The position numbers and the translations under genes are program-made. The notes under the pieces were generated by a model, which worked only from the letters and a program-made list of their open reading frames with translations, was not told the origin of the DNA and searched no databases. Shown piece by piece: positions 8,310 through 17,754 of a stretch of 64,000 nucleotides of DNA (position 1 is the first letter of the stretch; each line of letters begins with the position of its first letter). The stretch is from Marinobacterium alkalitolerans (GTDB taxonomy: Bacteria; Pseudomonadota; Gammaproteobacteria; Pseudomonadales; Balneatricaceae): contig NZ_JACVEW010000019.1 in the NCBI RefSeq assembly GCF_017776525.1, forward strand, positions 1-64,000, in the 5' to 3' direction.

Positions 8310-11300
8310 TCAAAGTGTCTGCAGCAGTTGACGCAACCGCTTGTTTGAAACGGTTTCTCGCGTCCCCAATTGTTGGGCAAACAGCGAGACGCGATATTCT
8401 TCCAGCATCCAGCGCATTTTAATGAGCCTTTCCGGTCGCTCATGTCGGCTGTCGTACTCTTTAACCTTTTTCAGATACTTCACGCGCCATTCGGCCAGCT
8501 CCTCCGACCATAAAACCTGCTGCCGCAGATCACGGGCATATTTTTCCAGGCGCAGTTCAATCGCCTCAAGATAGCGCGGCAGTTCATCCAGCCACTCCAG
8601 ATCGGTCTCGACCAGATAATGCGGCACCATTAGCTCAGCCAACTGCTGTTTAATGTCATTCAGTACCGGCACAGCCTGCAAGTTCAGATTGCGCCGGTTC
8701 AGCTGCTTATTAATAGTATGTACGGCTCGGTGACAGCGATGAATAAATTGCCCGATGGACTGCAACTGGTCACTCATTTCTGACCGCATCCGCTTTAGGC
8801 ACGCCTGAAACTGCTCGGCATCACGCGGCAGGCTTTCCCGTGAAAGCCCCGCCGCCCGAATCGCCGCCAGCAGCAGCGCGTCGTCTTCCAGGCTGCGGCG
8901 GTCAAACAGCTTGCCGGTCAGAATCACGCTTTCGTTCAGCTTCGGCAGCTCACGGCGCAGGTATTTCAACTGCTGAGCCGGCATGGCCAGCAATAAAAGA
9001 CGCGCCACGCCTTTTACGCTTTCGCGCTTTGCCATATCGGTCGAGGGCAATACTTTTAATTGCACACTGGCGCCCTGATCAATCAACGCAGGCCAGGCAT
9101 CGACCTCAATACCGCCTGCCTGCTTCAGCGAGACGACACTCGGCAGCTCCCCGAACGTCCAGGCGGTCAGGTCATCCTGCCCCCAGTGTTCAGAAGGCCC
9201 TGCCTGCAAGGCGGCTTCCGCACGGTCCCCAAAGCGCTGGTTCAACTTATCCCAGTCACGCCCCATGCCCAGGGTTTTACCCTGCTCATCCAGCAGACGA
9301 ATATTGAAGCGCAGATGCGGCTCCAGCTCGACCTGACGCAAGGTATCTGCCTCAACCCGGGTACCGGTCATGCGCAGCAACTGCAAGGACAACGCCTCAT
9401 AAAAGCTTCCTTCGCCAAAGGCGGCCGCTTCACAGAAGGCTGAGGCGTAATTGGGTACAGGCACAAAATGCTTGCGCAGCTGTTTGGGCAGCCCTTTCAG
9501 GACCGCAACAGTTTTCTCTTCCAGCAGCCCCGGCACCAGCCACTCCATTCTCTGCAACGGCGCCACCCTCAACAGCGCCAGCGGGATGTTCAGTGTAACG
9601 CCATCGTCGTCCGCACCCGGCTCGAACCGGTAGCTCAGCGCAAGCTCGACCCCATCCAGCATCAACGATGACGGATAGAGGTTATCCGACACATGGTCGC
9701 TGTCACGCTGAAGCACATCCTTTTCCTGCATGAACAGGGCATTGGGGTCCTGTTGTTCAACCTGCTTGCGCCAGTGCTCAAACCCCTTGCCATTGACCAC
9801 ATGGGTACCGTTCAGCTCGGTGAAACGTTCGGCGTAAAACTGATACAGCTGCTCCTCATCCACCAGCAGGTCACGGCGACGGGACTTGTCCTCAAGCAAT
9901 TCAACACTGGCGAGCAGCTCCCGGTTATGCTGAAAAAACGGTGCGCGCGTGCTGTACTCCCCTTCCACCAGTGCACTGCGTATGAAGATCTCGTGGGATG
10001 TTTCGGGGTCGATGGCACCATAATTGACCTTCCGCTTGGGCACGATGATCACACCAAAGAGGCTCACCTGTTCATTGGCTATCACCTGTGCCCGCTTCTT
10101 CTCCCAGCGCGGCTCCGACCAGTTGCGCTTGACCAGGTGTTTGGCCAGCGGCTCAATCCATTCCGGTTCGATACGCGCCACCTGATGGGCAAAAAGCTGA
10201 CTGGTTTCCAGCAGCTCGGCTGCAACTATCCACTTGGGGGCTTTCTTGAACACACCGGAGCCCGGAAAGATCTTGAAGCGACGATTGCGCGCACCCAGAT
10301 ATTCCCCCCTCTCCTGTTTGAAACCGATATGGCTCAGCAGGCCGGCCAGCAAGGATGTATGAATATCGCGGTACTCGGCTGGCTCATCGTTTTCACGCAG
10401 GTTCAGCTCACGGATACTGATATGTAACTGACGGTGAACGTCGCGCCACTCACGCAAGCGCATGAACGAGAGAAAACGCTTCTGACACCAGCGACGCAAC
10501 TGGTTCTGGCTTAATTCGTCACGCTGCTCATGCCAAAGCTGCCACAGATTCAACAGCGTCATGAAGTCGGATTCTTCGTCGGCGTACTCGGCATGCTTCT
10601 GATCTGCCGCCTGACGCTTGTCATGTGGACGTTCACGCGGATCCTGTACGCTCAAGGCACTGGCAATGACCAACACCTCCTTCAGTGCGCCACGATGAGC
10701 GGCTTCAATCACCATACGCGCGATGCGCGGATCAACCGGCAGCCTTGCCAACTGGCGGCCGATTTTGGTCATTTTCCGCTTGGCATCGACCGCACCCAGC
10801 TCCTCCAGCAGTTTGAAGCCATCATTGATCAGCCGGGTATCCGGCGGGTCTACAAAGGGAAAGTCGCGAATATCTCCCAGCCGAAGCTGGAGCATCTGCA
10901 AGATGACCGCCGCCAGATTGGTGCGACGAATCTCGGCATCGGTAAACGCGGGGCGGGACTGAAAATCCTCCTCCGAGTAGAGGCGAATACAGACGCCCGG
11001 CGCCACACGGCCACAGCGCCCCGCGCGCTGATTGGCACTGGCCTGAGACACCGCCTCAACCGGCAGGCGCTGCACCTTTGAACGCACGCTGTAGCGTGAG
11101 ATACGTGCCTGACCAGGATCGATCACGTAGCGGATGCCCGGCACCGTCAGCGAGGTTTCAGCCACGTTGGTCGACAGCACAATACGCCGACCGGCCTTGC
11201 GCTGCTCATGAAACACGCGATTCTGTTCGGCCAGCGAGAGCCGGGCATAGAGCGGTATCACCTCGGTATCCCGCAGATTCGCCTTGCGCAGCGTATCAGC

Positions 11301-12224
11301 GGTTTCACGAATTTCACGCTCGCCGGGCAGGAACACCAGAATATCCCCGGGGCCACCACTGCGCTTTTCCAGATCAATGGCGATCAGCTCATCGACGGCA
11401 GCCAGAATCCCCTGCTGCAGATCGACCGCCTTCTCATCGTCTGCTTCCATTTCATGCAGCGGGCGGTACAACACGTCAACCGGGTAGGTACGCCCGGATA
11501 CTTCGATCACCGGGGCGTTATCGAAATGTTTGGAGAAACGCTCAAGATCGATTGTGGCCGAGGTAATGATGACCTTGAGATCAGGTCGACGTGGCAGTAT
11601 GCGCTTGATATAGCCCAGCAAGAAATCGATATTGAGGCTGCGTTCATGCGCCTCATCGATGATCAGGACTTCGTACTGTTCAAGAAAGCGGTCATGCTGG
11701 GTTTCCGCCAACAGGATACCATCGGTCATCAACTTGACCTGTGTACTGTCCGACACCTGATCGTGAAAGCGCACCTGATAGCCTACGCGCTCACCCAGCG
11801 GGGTTTTCAACTCTTCCGCTATGCGCGAGGCCACCGTGCGCGCAGCGAGCCTGCGCGGCTGAGTATGGCCAATCATGCCGTAACACCCCAGCCCCAGCTC
11901 GAGGCACAACTTGGGGATCTGAGTGGTTTTGCCCGATCCGGTCTCGCCCGCAATCACCACCACCTGGTTGTCACGTATGGCATCGAGCAGCTCTTCACGG
12001 CGAGCGGATACCGGGAGGTCAGGGTACTCAGGTACAGTACCGGTCTGCTTGAGCGTTTCGACTCGCTCTATCGACGCCTCGACCCGGGCCTCCAGCTGCG
12101 CCAGCTGGTTTTCATTCGGCTGCGACTGTTCGCGCAAGGTGCGCAGACGGCGCCGGATAGGAAAGCGGTCGGCAATACGACAGTGTTGAAGCTGTTGTTC
12201 GAGAGTGCTGATTCGCTGAGACAA
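8310..12224 (-). CDS. hrpA: ATP-dependent RNA helicase HrpA
   Basis: A DEAH-box RNA helicase of 1304 residues, the usual size for HrpA. It has Walker A GETGSGKTT at 93–101, the Walker B box DEAH at 190–193, SATID (motif III) and QRAGRCGRVAPG (motif VI). The long C-terminal part carries the DUF3418 region typical of HrpA. In E. coli it rescues stalled ribosomes and processes fimbrial mRNA. The start is TTG with AGG 5 bases upstream. An in-frame stop lies shortly upstream, and the N-terminal alignment to known HrpA fits this start. The acyl-CoA ligase gene ends 61 bases upstream on the same strand. Confidence 0.96.
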   Translation of the reverse strand: MSQRISTLEQQLQHCRIADRFPIRRRLRTLREQSQPNENQLAQLEARVEASIERVETLKQTGTVPEYPDLPVSARREELLDAIRDNQVVVIAGETGSGKTTQIPKLCLELGLGCYGMIGHTQPRRLAARTVASRIAEELKTPLGERVGYQVRFHDQVSDSTQVKLMTDGILLAETQHDRFLEQYEVLIIDEAHERSLNIDFLLGYIKRILPRRPDLKVIITSATIDLERFSKHFDNAPVIEVSGRTYPVDVLYRPLHEMEADDEKAVDLQQGILAAVDELIAIDLEKRSGGPGDILVFLPGEREIRETADTLRKANLRDTEVIPLYARLSLAEQNRVFHEQRKAGRRIVLSTNVAETSLTVPGIRYVIDPGQARISRYSVRSKVQRLPVEAVSQASANQRAGRCGRVAPGVCIRLYSEEDFQSRPAFTDAEIRRTNLAAVILQMLQLRLGDIRDFPFVDPPDTRLINDGFKLLEELGAVDAKRKMTKIGRQLARLPVDPRIARMVIEAAHRGALKEVLVIASALSVQDPRERPHDKRQAADQKHAEYADEESDFMTLLNLWQLWHEQRDELSQNQLRRWCQKRFLSFMRLREWRDVHRQLHISIRELNLRENDEPAEYRDIHTSLLAGLLSHIGFKQERGEYLGARNRRFKIFPGSGVFKKAPKWIVAAELLETSQLFAHQVARIEPEWIEPLAKHLVKRNWSEPRWEKKRAQVIANEQVSLFGVIIVPKRKVNYGAIDPETSHEIFIRSALVEGEYSTRAPFFQHNRELLASVELLEDKSRRRDLLVDEEQLYQFYAERFTELNGTHVVNGKGFEHWRKQVEQQDPNALFMQEKDVLQRDSDHVSDNLYPSSLMLDGVELALSYRFEPGADDDGVTLNIPLALLRVAPLQRMEWLVPGLLEEKTVAVLKGLPKQLRKHFVPVPNYASAFCEAAAFGEGSFYEALSLQLLRMTGTRVEADTLRQVELEPHLRFNIRLLDEQGKTLGMGRDWDKLNQRFGDRAEAALQAGPSEHWGQDDLTAWTFGELPSVVSLKQAGGIEVDAWPALIDQGASVQLKVLPSTDMAKRESVKGVARLLLLAMPAQQLKYLRRELPKLNESVILTGKLFDRRSLEDDALLLAAIRAAGLSRESLPRDAEQFQACLKRMRSEMSDQLQSIGQFIHRCHRAVHTINKQLNRRNLNLQAVPVLNDIKQQLAELMVPHYLVETDLEWLDELPRYLEAIELRLEKYARDLRQQVLWSEELAEWRVKYLKKVKEYDSRHERPERLIKMRWMLEEYRVSLFAQQLGTRETVSNKRLRQLLQTL

Positions 12225-12285
12225 ACTGGCCTGCCCTGTTACTGATCATGAAAGGGTGCCATTATCCATATACCACTGCTTATTT

Positions 12286-13944
12286 CTAATGCAGCGTACG
12301 CGCCACGCTTGCCCGTTCCCGCAGGCGGCGCCGACATACCTTGCCAATGGCCGTGCGCGGCAGACTGCGACAGAACTCGACGGACTTGGGCACCTTGTAG
12401 GCCGTCAGCCGCTCGCGGCAATAGTCACGCACCTGCTTGATGGTTAACTGATTGGTAGCAGGCACCACGTAGAGCTTGATCTGCTCTCCGGTAGCACTGT
12501 CCGGCAGCCCGATGGCGGCACACTCCAGAATATCCGGATGGCAGGCGATCACGTCTTCCAGTTCACTGGGATACACCTTGAATCCCGACACATTGATGAT
12601 TTCCTTGCGCCGATCAATGATTTTGAGGTGACCTGCCGCATCAATCAGCCCTATATCCCCCGTATCCAAAAAACCGGACTGCATGACGGCCCGCGTTTCT
12701 TCGGCCTGTCGCCAATAGCCCTGCATCAGCTGGGGCCCCCGCACCAGGATACGGCCGGTTTCCCCCCTGGGCAGTTCACGCCCCTGCTCATCGGTAATCA
12801 TGACAGCGGTATCCGGCAAAGGCTCGCCGACCGACCCGAGCCTGACTTTGTCAGGACGGTTAACGCTGACCACCGGAGAGCATTCGGTCAGCCCGTAGCC
12901 TTCGCAGATCTGATGACCCGTGACCTGATACCAGCGCTCTGCCACTGAACGGGTCAATGCCATTCCACCGGATATGGTTAACTTCAGACTGGCAAAGTCC
13001 AGGCGCTGAAACTCGGGCTGCTGGCAGAGATGAATAAACAGCGGATTGATGCCCGCGAGTACGGTCGGCTGCAGCCGGTCCCAGGTTTTGACCAACGCTC
13101 GCATACGACGCGGATCAGGCACCAGCTCCACATAAGCACCACGGCTCAGCAGCACCAGGGTCAGCATGAAGGCATAGATATGATAAAGCGGAAGCGGTTG
13201 CAGCAGACGCTCCTGCCCTTCGGAACAGAAGGGGTCAATGCGTGAGCGCAACTGCCCGAGGTTTGCCAACAGCGCCTGCTCGGTCAACATGGCGCCTTTG
13301 GAAGGCCCCGTTGTGCCACCCGTATATTGCAACAGGGCCAGAGGGTTGGCCGTTTCTACATCGGGCGGTTGCCATATCAAGCGTGAGCCGCGCTGCATCA
13401 CGGCTTCAAAGCGCCAGTGCAGCACCTGCGGGCTTCTCCATTTTTGCGGCATCAATGCCCTGAAGCCTTGCAGCCTGACTCGCAGTGCAAGGTTGATCGC
13501 CCAGCGCCCCGGAGCCGGATGCAGGTCTGCAATCTGAGTCGTCACGAGGTACTCTACCGGGGTGTGTTCAAGGCGACGACGTGTCTCGCGGGCAAGGTAG
13601 TTCGTGGTCACGAGCATACGTGCTTCACTGTCACGCAACTGCCTGATCAACTCGTCATCACAACTCAATGGGCTGGTATTCACCACCACCAGCCCGGCCC
13701 GTCGCGCCCCAAAAAGCACAACCGGGTACTGCATGATGTTGGGAAGCTGAATCGCGATACGGTCCCCCGGCTTCAGGTCCGTATCATGCTGAACCCAGGC
13801 TGCAAAACGGCGCGAGAGTCGCTCAAGATCGGCAAAGCTGATCGAGGCACCCAGGTGGCCGCACGCAGGTTTTTCATCGTAGCTGCGCGCCAGATCATTC
13901 AGTAAACCCGACAGCGACAAGTACTCACTCGGCGGCTGCGCCAT
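12286..13944 (-). CDS. Acyl-CoA ligase (FadD-like AMP-forming)
   Basis: An ANL-superfamily enzyme of 552 residues that activates a carboxylic acid, probably a medium or long-chain fatty acid, to acyl-AMP and then acyl-CoA. Core motifs in order are YTGGTTGPSKGAML (phosphate loop), YGLTECSPV, DTGDIG, IDRRKEIINVSGFKVYPSE and the C-terminal PRTAIGKVCRR with the catalytic lysine. All are intact. The protein is near FadD length but diverges in the region between residues 130 and 200. Its ATG lies 3 bases after the YafJ-type gene's stop, so it is the last member of the M23–bactofilin–amidotransferase run. A role in envelope lipid supply is possible but inferred only from that context. Confidence 0.85.
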   Translation of the reverse strand: MAQPPSEYLSLSGLLNDLARSYDEKPACGHLGASISFADLERLSRRFAAWVQHDTDLKPGDRIAIQLPNIMQYPVVLFGARRAGLVVVNTSPLSCDDELIRQLRDSEARMLVTTNYLARETRRRLEHTPVEYLVTTQIADLHPAPGRWAINLALRVRLQGFRALMPQKWRSPQVLHWRFEAVMQRGSRLIWQPPDVETANPLALLQYTGGTTGPSKGAMLTEQALLANLGQLRSRIDPFCSEGQERLLQPLPLYHIYAFMLTLVLLSRGAYVELVPDPRRMRALVKTWDRLQPTVLAGINPLFIHLCQQPEFQRLDFASLKLTISGGMALTRSVAERWYQVTGHQICEGYGLTECSPVVSVNRPDKVRLGSVGEPLPDTAVMITDEQGRELPRGETGRILVRGPQLMQGYWRQAEETRAVMQSGFLDTGDIGLIDAAGHLKIIDRRKEIINVSGFKVYPSELEDVIACHPDILECAAIGLPDSATGEQIKLYVVPATNQLTIKQVRDYCRERLTAYKVPKSVEFCRSLPRTAIGKVCRRRLRERASVARTLH

Positions 13945-13947
13945 ATT

Positions 13948-14730
13948 CTAGCTCCTGTGCCGGCCCACGACCTCACCATCCACGAATACGATCATCTCAC
14001 CGGTATCCAGTTTTTCCCAGCGTTCGTTATCCGTCAGCGGCTCCGTGGTAATCACCGTAACCACATCGTCCGGGGTCGTTTCGGCTCCAAAGTCGACACT
14101 GACCTCGCAGTCTTTCAGGCGCGCTTCTCCAAACGGCGAACGACGGGTAATCCAGGCCAGCTTGGTGCTGCAATAGCAGAACAGGTGGGTCGACTCGCTC
14201 AGCAACATGTTGAAGACGCCCAAGCCCCGCAGCCGCTCACAACAGCCATGGATAAACGTCTGCAGTGCTTCCAAATCGTCAGGAGGCTCCGGGTAACGTT
14301 CACGAATCTGGTCCAGCAGCCAGCAGAAGGCATACTCGCTGTCGGTGGTCCCGACCGGCCGATAATAGTGCAGAGGCCTGTCAAACAGTGACGGATCAAG
14401 CTGACCGTTGTGCGCATAGGTCCAGGTGTAACCCCAGAGTTCACGACTGAACGGGTGCGTATTCTCCAGACAGACCGACCCCACATTGGCCTGTCGAATA
14501 TGGCTGATCACCACTCGGCTTTTAATGGAATAGTCGGCCACCAGGCTGGCGATACGGGAATCGGCACTGGGTTCAGGATCATGAAAGCAGCGCAGCCCCT
14601 TACCCTCGTAGAAGGCGATACCCCAACCGTCACGGTGCGGACCGGTGCGTCCGCCACGCTGCATTAGGCCGGTAAAGCTGAAACAGATATCGGTCGGAAC
14701 ATTGGCGCTCATGCCCAGAAGTTCACACAT
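13948..14730 (-). CDS. yafJ: Class II glutamine amidotransferase, YafJ family
   Basis: An N-terminal-nucleophile glutaminase domain of 260 residues with no separate synthase domain. Cys2 (MCELLGMSAN) would become the nucleophile after methionine removal. HIRQANVGSV, THPFSREL, YAHNGQL and the TTDSEYAFCWLLD segment line the active site in this family. It has the same length class as E. coli YafJ, whose acceptor is unknown. The ATG shares one base with the bactofilin stop (TGATG), so the two are translationally coupled. A second paralogous gene lies at 33395–34234. Confidence 0.85.
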   Translation of the reverse strand: MCELLGMSANVPTDICFSFTGLMQRGGRTGPHRDGWGIAFYEGKGLRCFHDPEPSADSRIASLVADYSIKSRVVISHIRQANVGSVCLENTHPFSRELWGYTWTYAHNGQLDPSLFDRPLHYYRPVGTTDSEYAFCWLLDQIRERYPEPPDDLEALQTFIHGCCERLRGLGVFNMLLSESTHLFCYCSTKLAWITRRSPFGEARLKDCEVSVDFGAETTPDDVVTVITTEPLTDNERWEKLDTGEMIVFVDGEVVGRHRS

Positions 14731-15203
14731 CAGTCATCCTCTCCCCTGCTGAGGGTAATGCGGTCAGGCAGCGTATCAATCAACTGGTAATCAAGCCCTT
14801 CCAGACAATCGTCATCCGCTTCAGTGTCACTCCCCGGGGGCAACTCCGCCCGCTGCTGCATTCTGCGCTCACCGACAAAGGAGGCCTGAGGATCAACAAT
14901 CAGTTCATCGCTGTATACCCGAGCACTCACACGCCCTCCCTTTTCAATATGCAGGGAGTCACAATGAAGCTCGCCCTCGAGCGTACCGTTAACCGTTACC
15001 TGGCGCGCACGCACTGTCCCTCTTACGACCCCCTGACGGCCCACCGCCAAGTCGTCCGACGAGTCAACATAACCTTCCAGTACTCCGTCAACATGCAGCC
15101 TGCCGGTCACCTGCAGCTCACCCTGAAGCCGGTTGCCTCTGGCCACGATCGTTACTGCGGACCGGCCTGATTGAGCGGATACATTGCGCTTAAGGATTCC
15201 CAA
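14730..15203 (-). CDS. Bactofilin-family cytoskeletal protein
   Basis: A polymer-forming protein of 157 residues. A short N-terminal tail is followed by a right-handed beta-helix core (about 20–110) with hydrophobic repeats such as LQGELQVTGRLHVDGVLEG and VRARQVTVNGTLEGELHC, and an acidic tail. Bactofilins form membrane-attached filaments that localise peptidoglycan enzymes. The start is TTG with GAGG 7 bases upstream; no in-frame ATG exists near. The first 52 bases overlap the end of the M23 peptidase gene. Coupling of an M23 peptidase to a bactofilin recalls the Csd1–CcmA arrangement of Helicobacter. Confidence 0.85.
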   Translation of the reverse strand: MGILKRNVSAQSGRSAVTIVARGNRLQGELQVTGRLHVDGVLEGYVDSSDDLAVGRQGVVRGTVRARQVTVNGTLEGELHCDSLHIEKGGRVSARVYSDELIVDPQASFVGERRMQQRAELPPGSDTEADDDCLEGLDYQLIDTLPDRITLSRGEDD

Positions 15204-16084
15204 GGTATGTCCTCGACATCGGTAAACAAAAGATCAAAGTTTTCCAGTCCCCACTGCATAAAGGGTTTCGGGTTCAACGGCCGGTACAGGTGGCGTACCT
15301 CGTAGTGAAGGTGAGCACCGGTGGAGCGCCCGCTGTTACCGCTCAGAGCAATTTTCTGCCCCTTACTCACGAAGGTTCCACTCTTGACCAACACCTTCTG
15401 CAGGTGAGCATAGTAAGTCTTGAAGCCGAAATTATGCTGCAAAACCACCAGGTTGCCAAAGCCGCTCCCCTTGCGATAGCCGGCATATTCCACCACACCG
15501 TCGGCCGTCGCATAGACCGGCGTCCCCCGGTCGGCCTTGAAGTCCATTCCGTTATGCATCTTGCGACGTTTCAGGATGGGGTGCATGCGCATGCCATAGC
15601 TGTCATTGATCTGCTCAGCTTCAATGGGCACGCCGTTGGGGATGCTGTGCAGCATGAACAGGCGCTGCCGCGCTGCCACTTGCGCCAGTTCGATACGCTG
15701 CTCGAGCGTCTGAGCACTGCCCCGGTCGGAAAGCCCCAGGCGCGACTCAAGATCACTCAGGCTGGACCCCATGAGCGCGTTCTCTTCTTTCAGCTTGGCA
15801 TATTCGCTGCTGAGGCTGTTGAGGGACTCACCCAGGTCGCCAAGTTCGGAAATGTATAACCGCTGAGTGCCCAGCAAAAGCTGATACTGCTCGTTCAAGG
15901 CCTCGTGGTTTCGCTCAAGGCTCACAAGGTCGTCCTGAGTCTTGACCAGCAGCCAGTTGGACACGAAGAAGCTGGCTGCAGACAGCAGCAGGAAAATCAG
16001 CAGCAGCCAGGCCAGCAGCTGGTGCAGGAATATCTGTCGGGACCCCCGCGTCGTCGTGAGGGTAAGAACCAGTTTACGTCGCAA
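15152..16084 (-). CDS. M23-family peptidoglycan endopeptidase, membrane-anchored
   Basis: A LytM/M23 metallopeptidase of 310 residues. A short basic N-terminus is followed by one membrane helix (about 24–48), a periplasmic coiled coil (about 55–120) and the zinc peptidase domain. Zinc ligands are seen in HNGMDF (His177, Asp181) and HLHYE (His258, His260), so it should be catalytically active on peptide cross-links. The start is TTG with AAGAG upstream; no ATG fits. The 3' end overlaps the bactofilin gene by 52 bases, which suggests that the two are made together and that the filament positions this enzyme. Confidence 0.9.
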   Translation of the reverse strand: MRRKLVLTLTTTRGSRQIFLHQLLAWLLLIFLLLSAASFFVSNWLLVKTQDDLVSLERNHEALNEQYQLLLGTQRLYISELGDLGESLNSLSSEYAKLKEENALMGSSLSDLESRLGLSDRGSAQTLEQRIELAQVAARQRLFMLHSIPNGVPIEAEQINDSYGMRMHPILKRRKMHNGMDFKADRGTPVYATADGVVEYAGYRKGSGFGNLVVLQHNFGFKTYYAHLQKVLVKSGTFVSKGQKIALSGNSGRSTGAHLHYEVRHLYRPLNPKPFMQWGLENFDLLFTDVEDIPWESLSAMYPLNQAGPQ

Positions 16085-16140
16085 CTACGATACTCTTCGA
16101 ACAAAGCGCGTATCATACCTGCTGACGCGGTGCAGCACCA

Positions 16141-16166
16141 AGGCCCGGGGCTTACCCGCCGGGCCT
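16141..16166 (-). terminator. GC-rich hairpin after ppnN
   Basis: AGGCCCGG (16141–16148) pairs with CCGGGCCT (16159–16166) across a 10-base loop, 7 bases beyond the ppnN stop on the minus strand. The U-tract is absent, so intrinsic termination is uncertain. Confidence 0.35.
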
Positions 16167-16173
16167 GTGCCGT

Positions 16174-17544
16174 TCAGGATGCCAGCTCGAAGCAGGGCTC
16201 GTATTCCTCATGGTTGATCTTCATTCGGCGCTGATTAACAAACGCCTGCAGCAGCTTGTCCAGTTCCTTGATCACTTCAGACTCGCCGTGCAACTGGAAG
16301 GGGCCATGCTCCTCGATCGCACGGATACCGGGCTCTTTCACATTCCCTGCCACAATGCCCGACAGGGCACAGCGTAACTGAGCCGCCAGTGCGTGCTCGG
16401 ACTGCTGCCGAGACAGCAACAGCTGTCGCATCGCGTCATGGGTTGGCTCAAATGTCTGCTGCAGCGCATAGGGAATTTTAAGCTGCCAGTTGAAGTGGTA
16501 GGCCTCCCCTGTTGTCTTGCGGAAATCGGTTACGGTCTCCAGCCCCGCGCGCATGCGCTCGGCCACCTCGTGCGGATCATCGATTACCACCTCATACAGG
16601 CTCGCCGCTCGCTCGCCAAGCGTAGCCCGGATAAAGCTGTCGACGGTATCGAAGTAGGCTTCGCTGCCAGCCGGTCCGGTAAAAATCAGCGGGAACGGGT
16701 GCTCACGGTTTTCATCCTGCAGCAGAATGCCAAGGATATACAGGATCTCCTCAGCCGTACCCACACCTCCCGGAAATACCACAAACCCGTGCCCCAGCCG
16801 CACAAAGGCCTCCAGACGACGCTCAATGTCCGGCATGATGATGAGTTCGTTGACAATCGGGTTGGGTGACTCGGCCGCGATGATGCCCGGCTCGGAAATC
16901 CCCACATAGCGCCCATTGGCAATACGCTGCTTGGCATGGGCGATGGTGGCACCTTTCATCGGCCCCTTCATGGCACCGGGGCCACAGCCGGTACAGATAT
17001 TCAGGCCGCGCAGGCCCAACTCATACCCCACCCGCTTGGTGTATTCATATTCCTCGTGCTGTATGGAATGCCCGCCCCAGCACACGACAAGATTGGGTTT
17101 TACGTGCGGGCGCAGCGCATCCGCGTGACGCAACATGTTGAACACCTGATTGGTGATCATCGCCGAGGGATCCAGCCCTTCACAGCAGCTTTCGACCTTG
17201 TCCGCCACATACAGCAGATCCCGCACCACCGCGAACAGGTGCTCATTAATCCCCTGTATCAGTTCACCGTCTACAAATGCCGTTGCAGGCGCGTTGATCA
17301 AGTCCAGCTGAACGCCTCGGTGTTTCTGGCTGATCTGGACATCAAATTCACGGAAGCGGTTCAGCACCTGACGCGTACTGTCGAGCTCGCTGCCGCAGTT
17401 CAATACCGCCAGTGCGCACTGACGAAAAAGCGAGTAAAGGCCACCCTGGCTCTTGTCCTGCAGTCGTGCCACCTCAAAAGGCGAGAGAACATCCAGGTTA
17501 TCCAGCGGTGTCACACTGGAGGAGATGAAATGCTCGGTCATCAT
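16174..17544 (-). CDS. ppnN: Nucleotide 5'-monophosphate nucleosidase PpnN
   Basis: A LOG-type nucleosidase of 456 residues (E. coli PpnN/YgdH has 454) that hydrolyses pyrimidine and purine monophosphates to base and ribose-5-phosphate; in E. coli it is regulated by (p)ppGpp. The N-terminal domain (about 1–140) includes a helical region that opens PpnN proteins (LYSLFRQCALAVLNCGSELD). The Rossmann core has VCWGGHS, GCGPGAMKGPMKGA and the signature PGGVGTAEEILYI. A C-terminal DUF3412-type segment follows. GGAGG precedes two adjacent ATGs; either may be used. The upstream region is shared with the divergent phoH gene. Confidence 0.93.
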   Translation of the reverse strand: MMTEHFISSSVTPLDNLDVLSPFEVARLQDKSQGGLYSLFRQCALAVLNCGSELDSTRQVLNRFREFDVQISQKHRGVQLDLINAPATAFVDGELIQGINEHLFAVVRDLLYVADKVESCCEGLDPSAMITNQVFNMLRHADALRPHVKPNLVVCWGGHSIQHEEYEYTKRVGYELGLRGLNICTGCGPGAMKGPMKGATIAHAKQRIANGRYVGISEPGIIAAESPNPIVNELIIMPDIERRLEAFVRLGHGFVVFPGGVGTAEEILYILGILLQDENREHPFPLIFTGPAGSEAYFDTVDSFIRATLGERAASLYEVVIDDPHEVAERMRAGLETVTDFRKTTGEAYHFNWQLKIPYALQQTFEPTHDAMRQLLLSRQQSEHALAAQLRCALSGIVAGNVKEPGIRAIEEHGPFQLHGESEVIKELDKLLQAFVNQRRMKINHEEYEPCFELAS

Positions 17545-17754
17545 ACTGACCTCCTTGTTCCTGTCGAACCTGTCTCACACGCACCAGAGTGGTTCGTGCC
17601 ATTTAACTATGAACCCTGATACGCAGATTTACTACTGTTTGATGAACAAGGGGTTACAGGAACCAGCTGCGGAAATAACGGGGTGTTTGGATTGTATTTG
17701 CGCGGGGCTTGAATTAGTTTGAACCTGAAGCCAGTCGTACAAGGAAGCCTTCCG

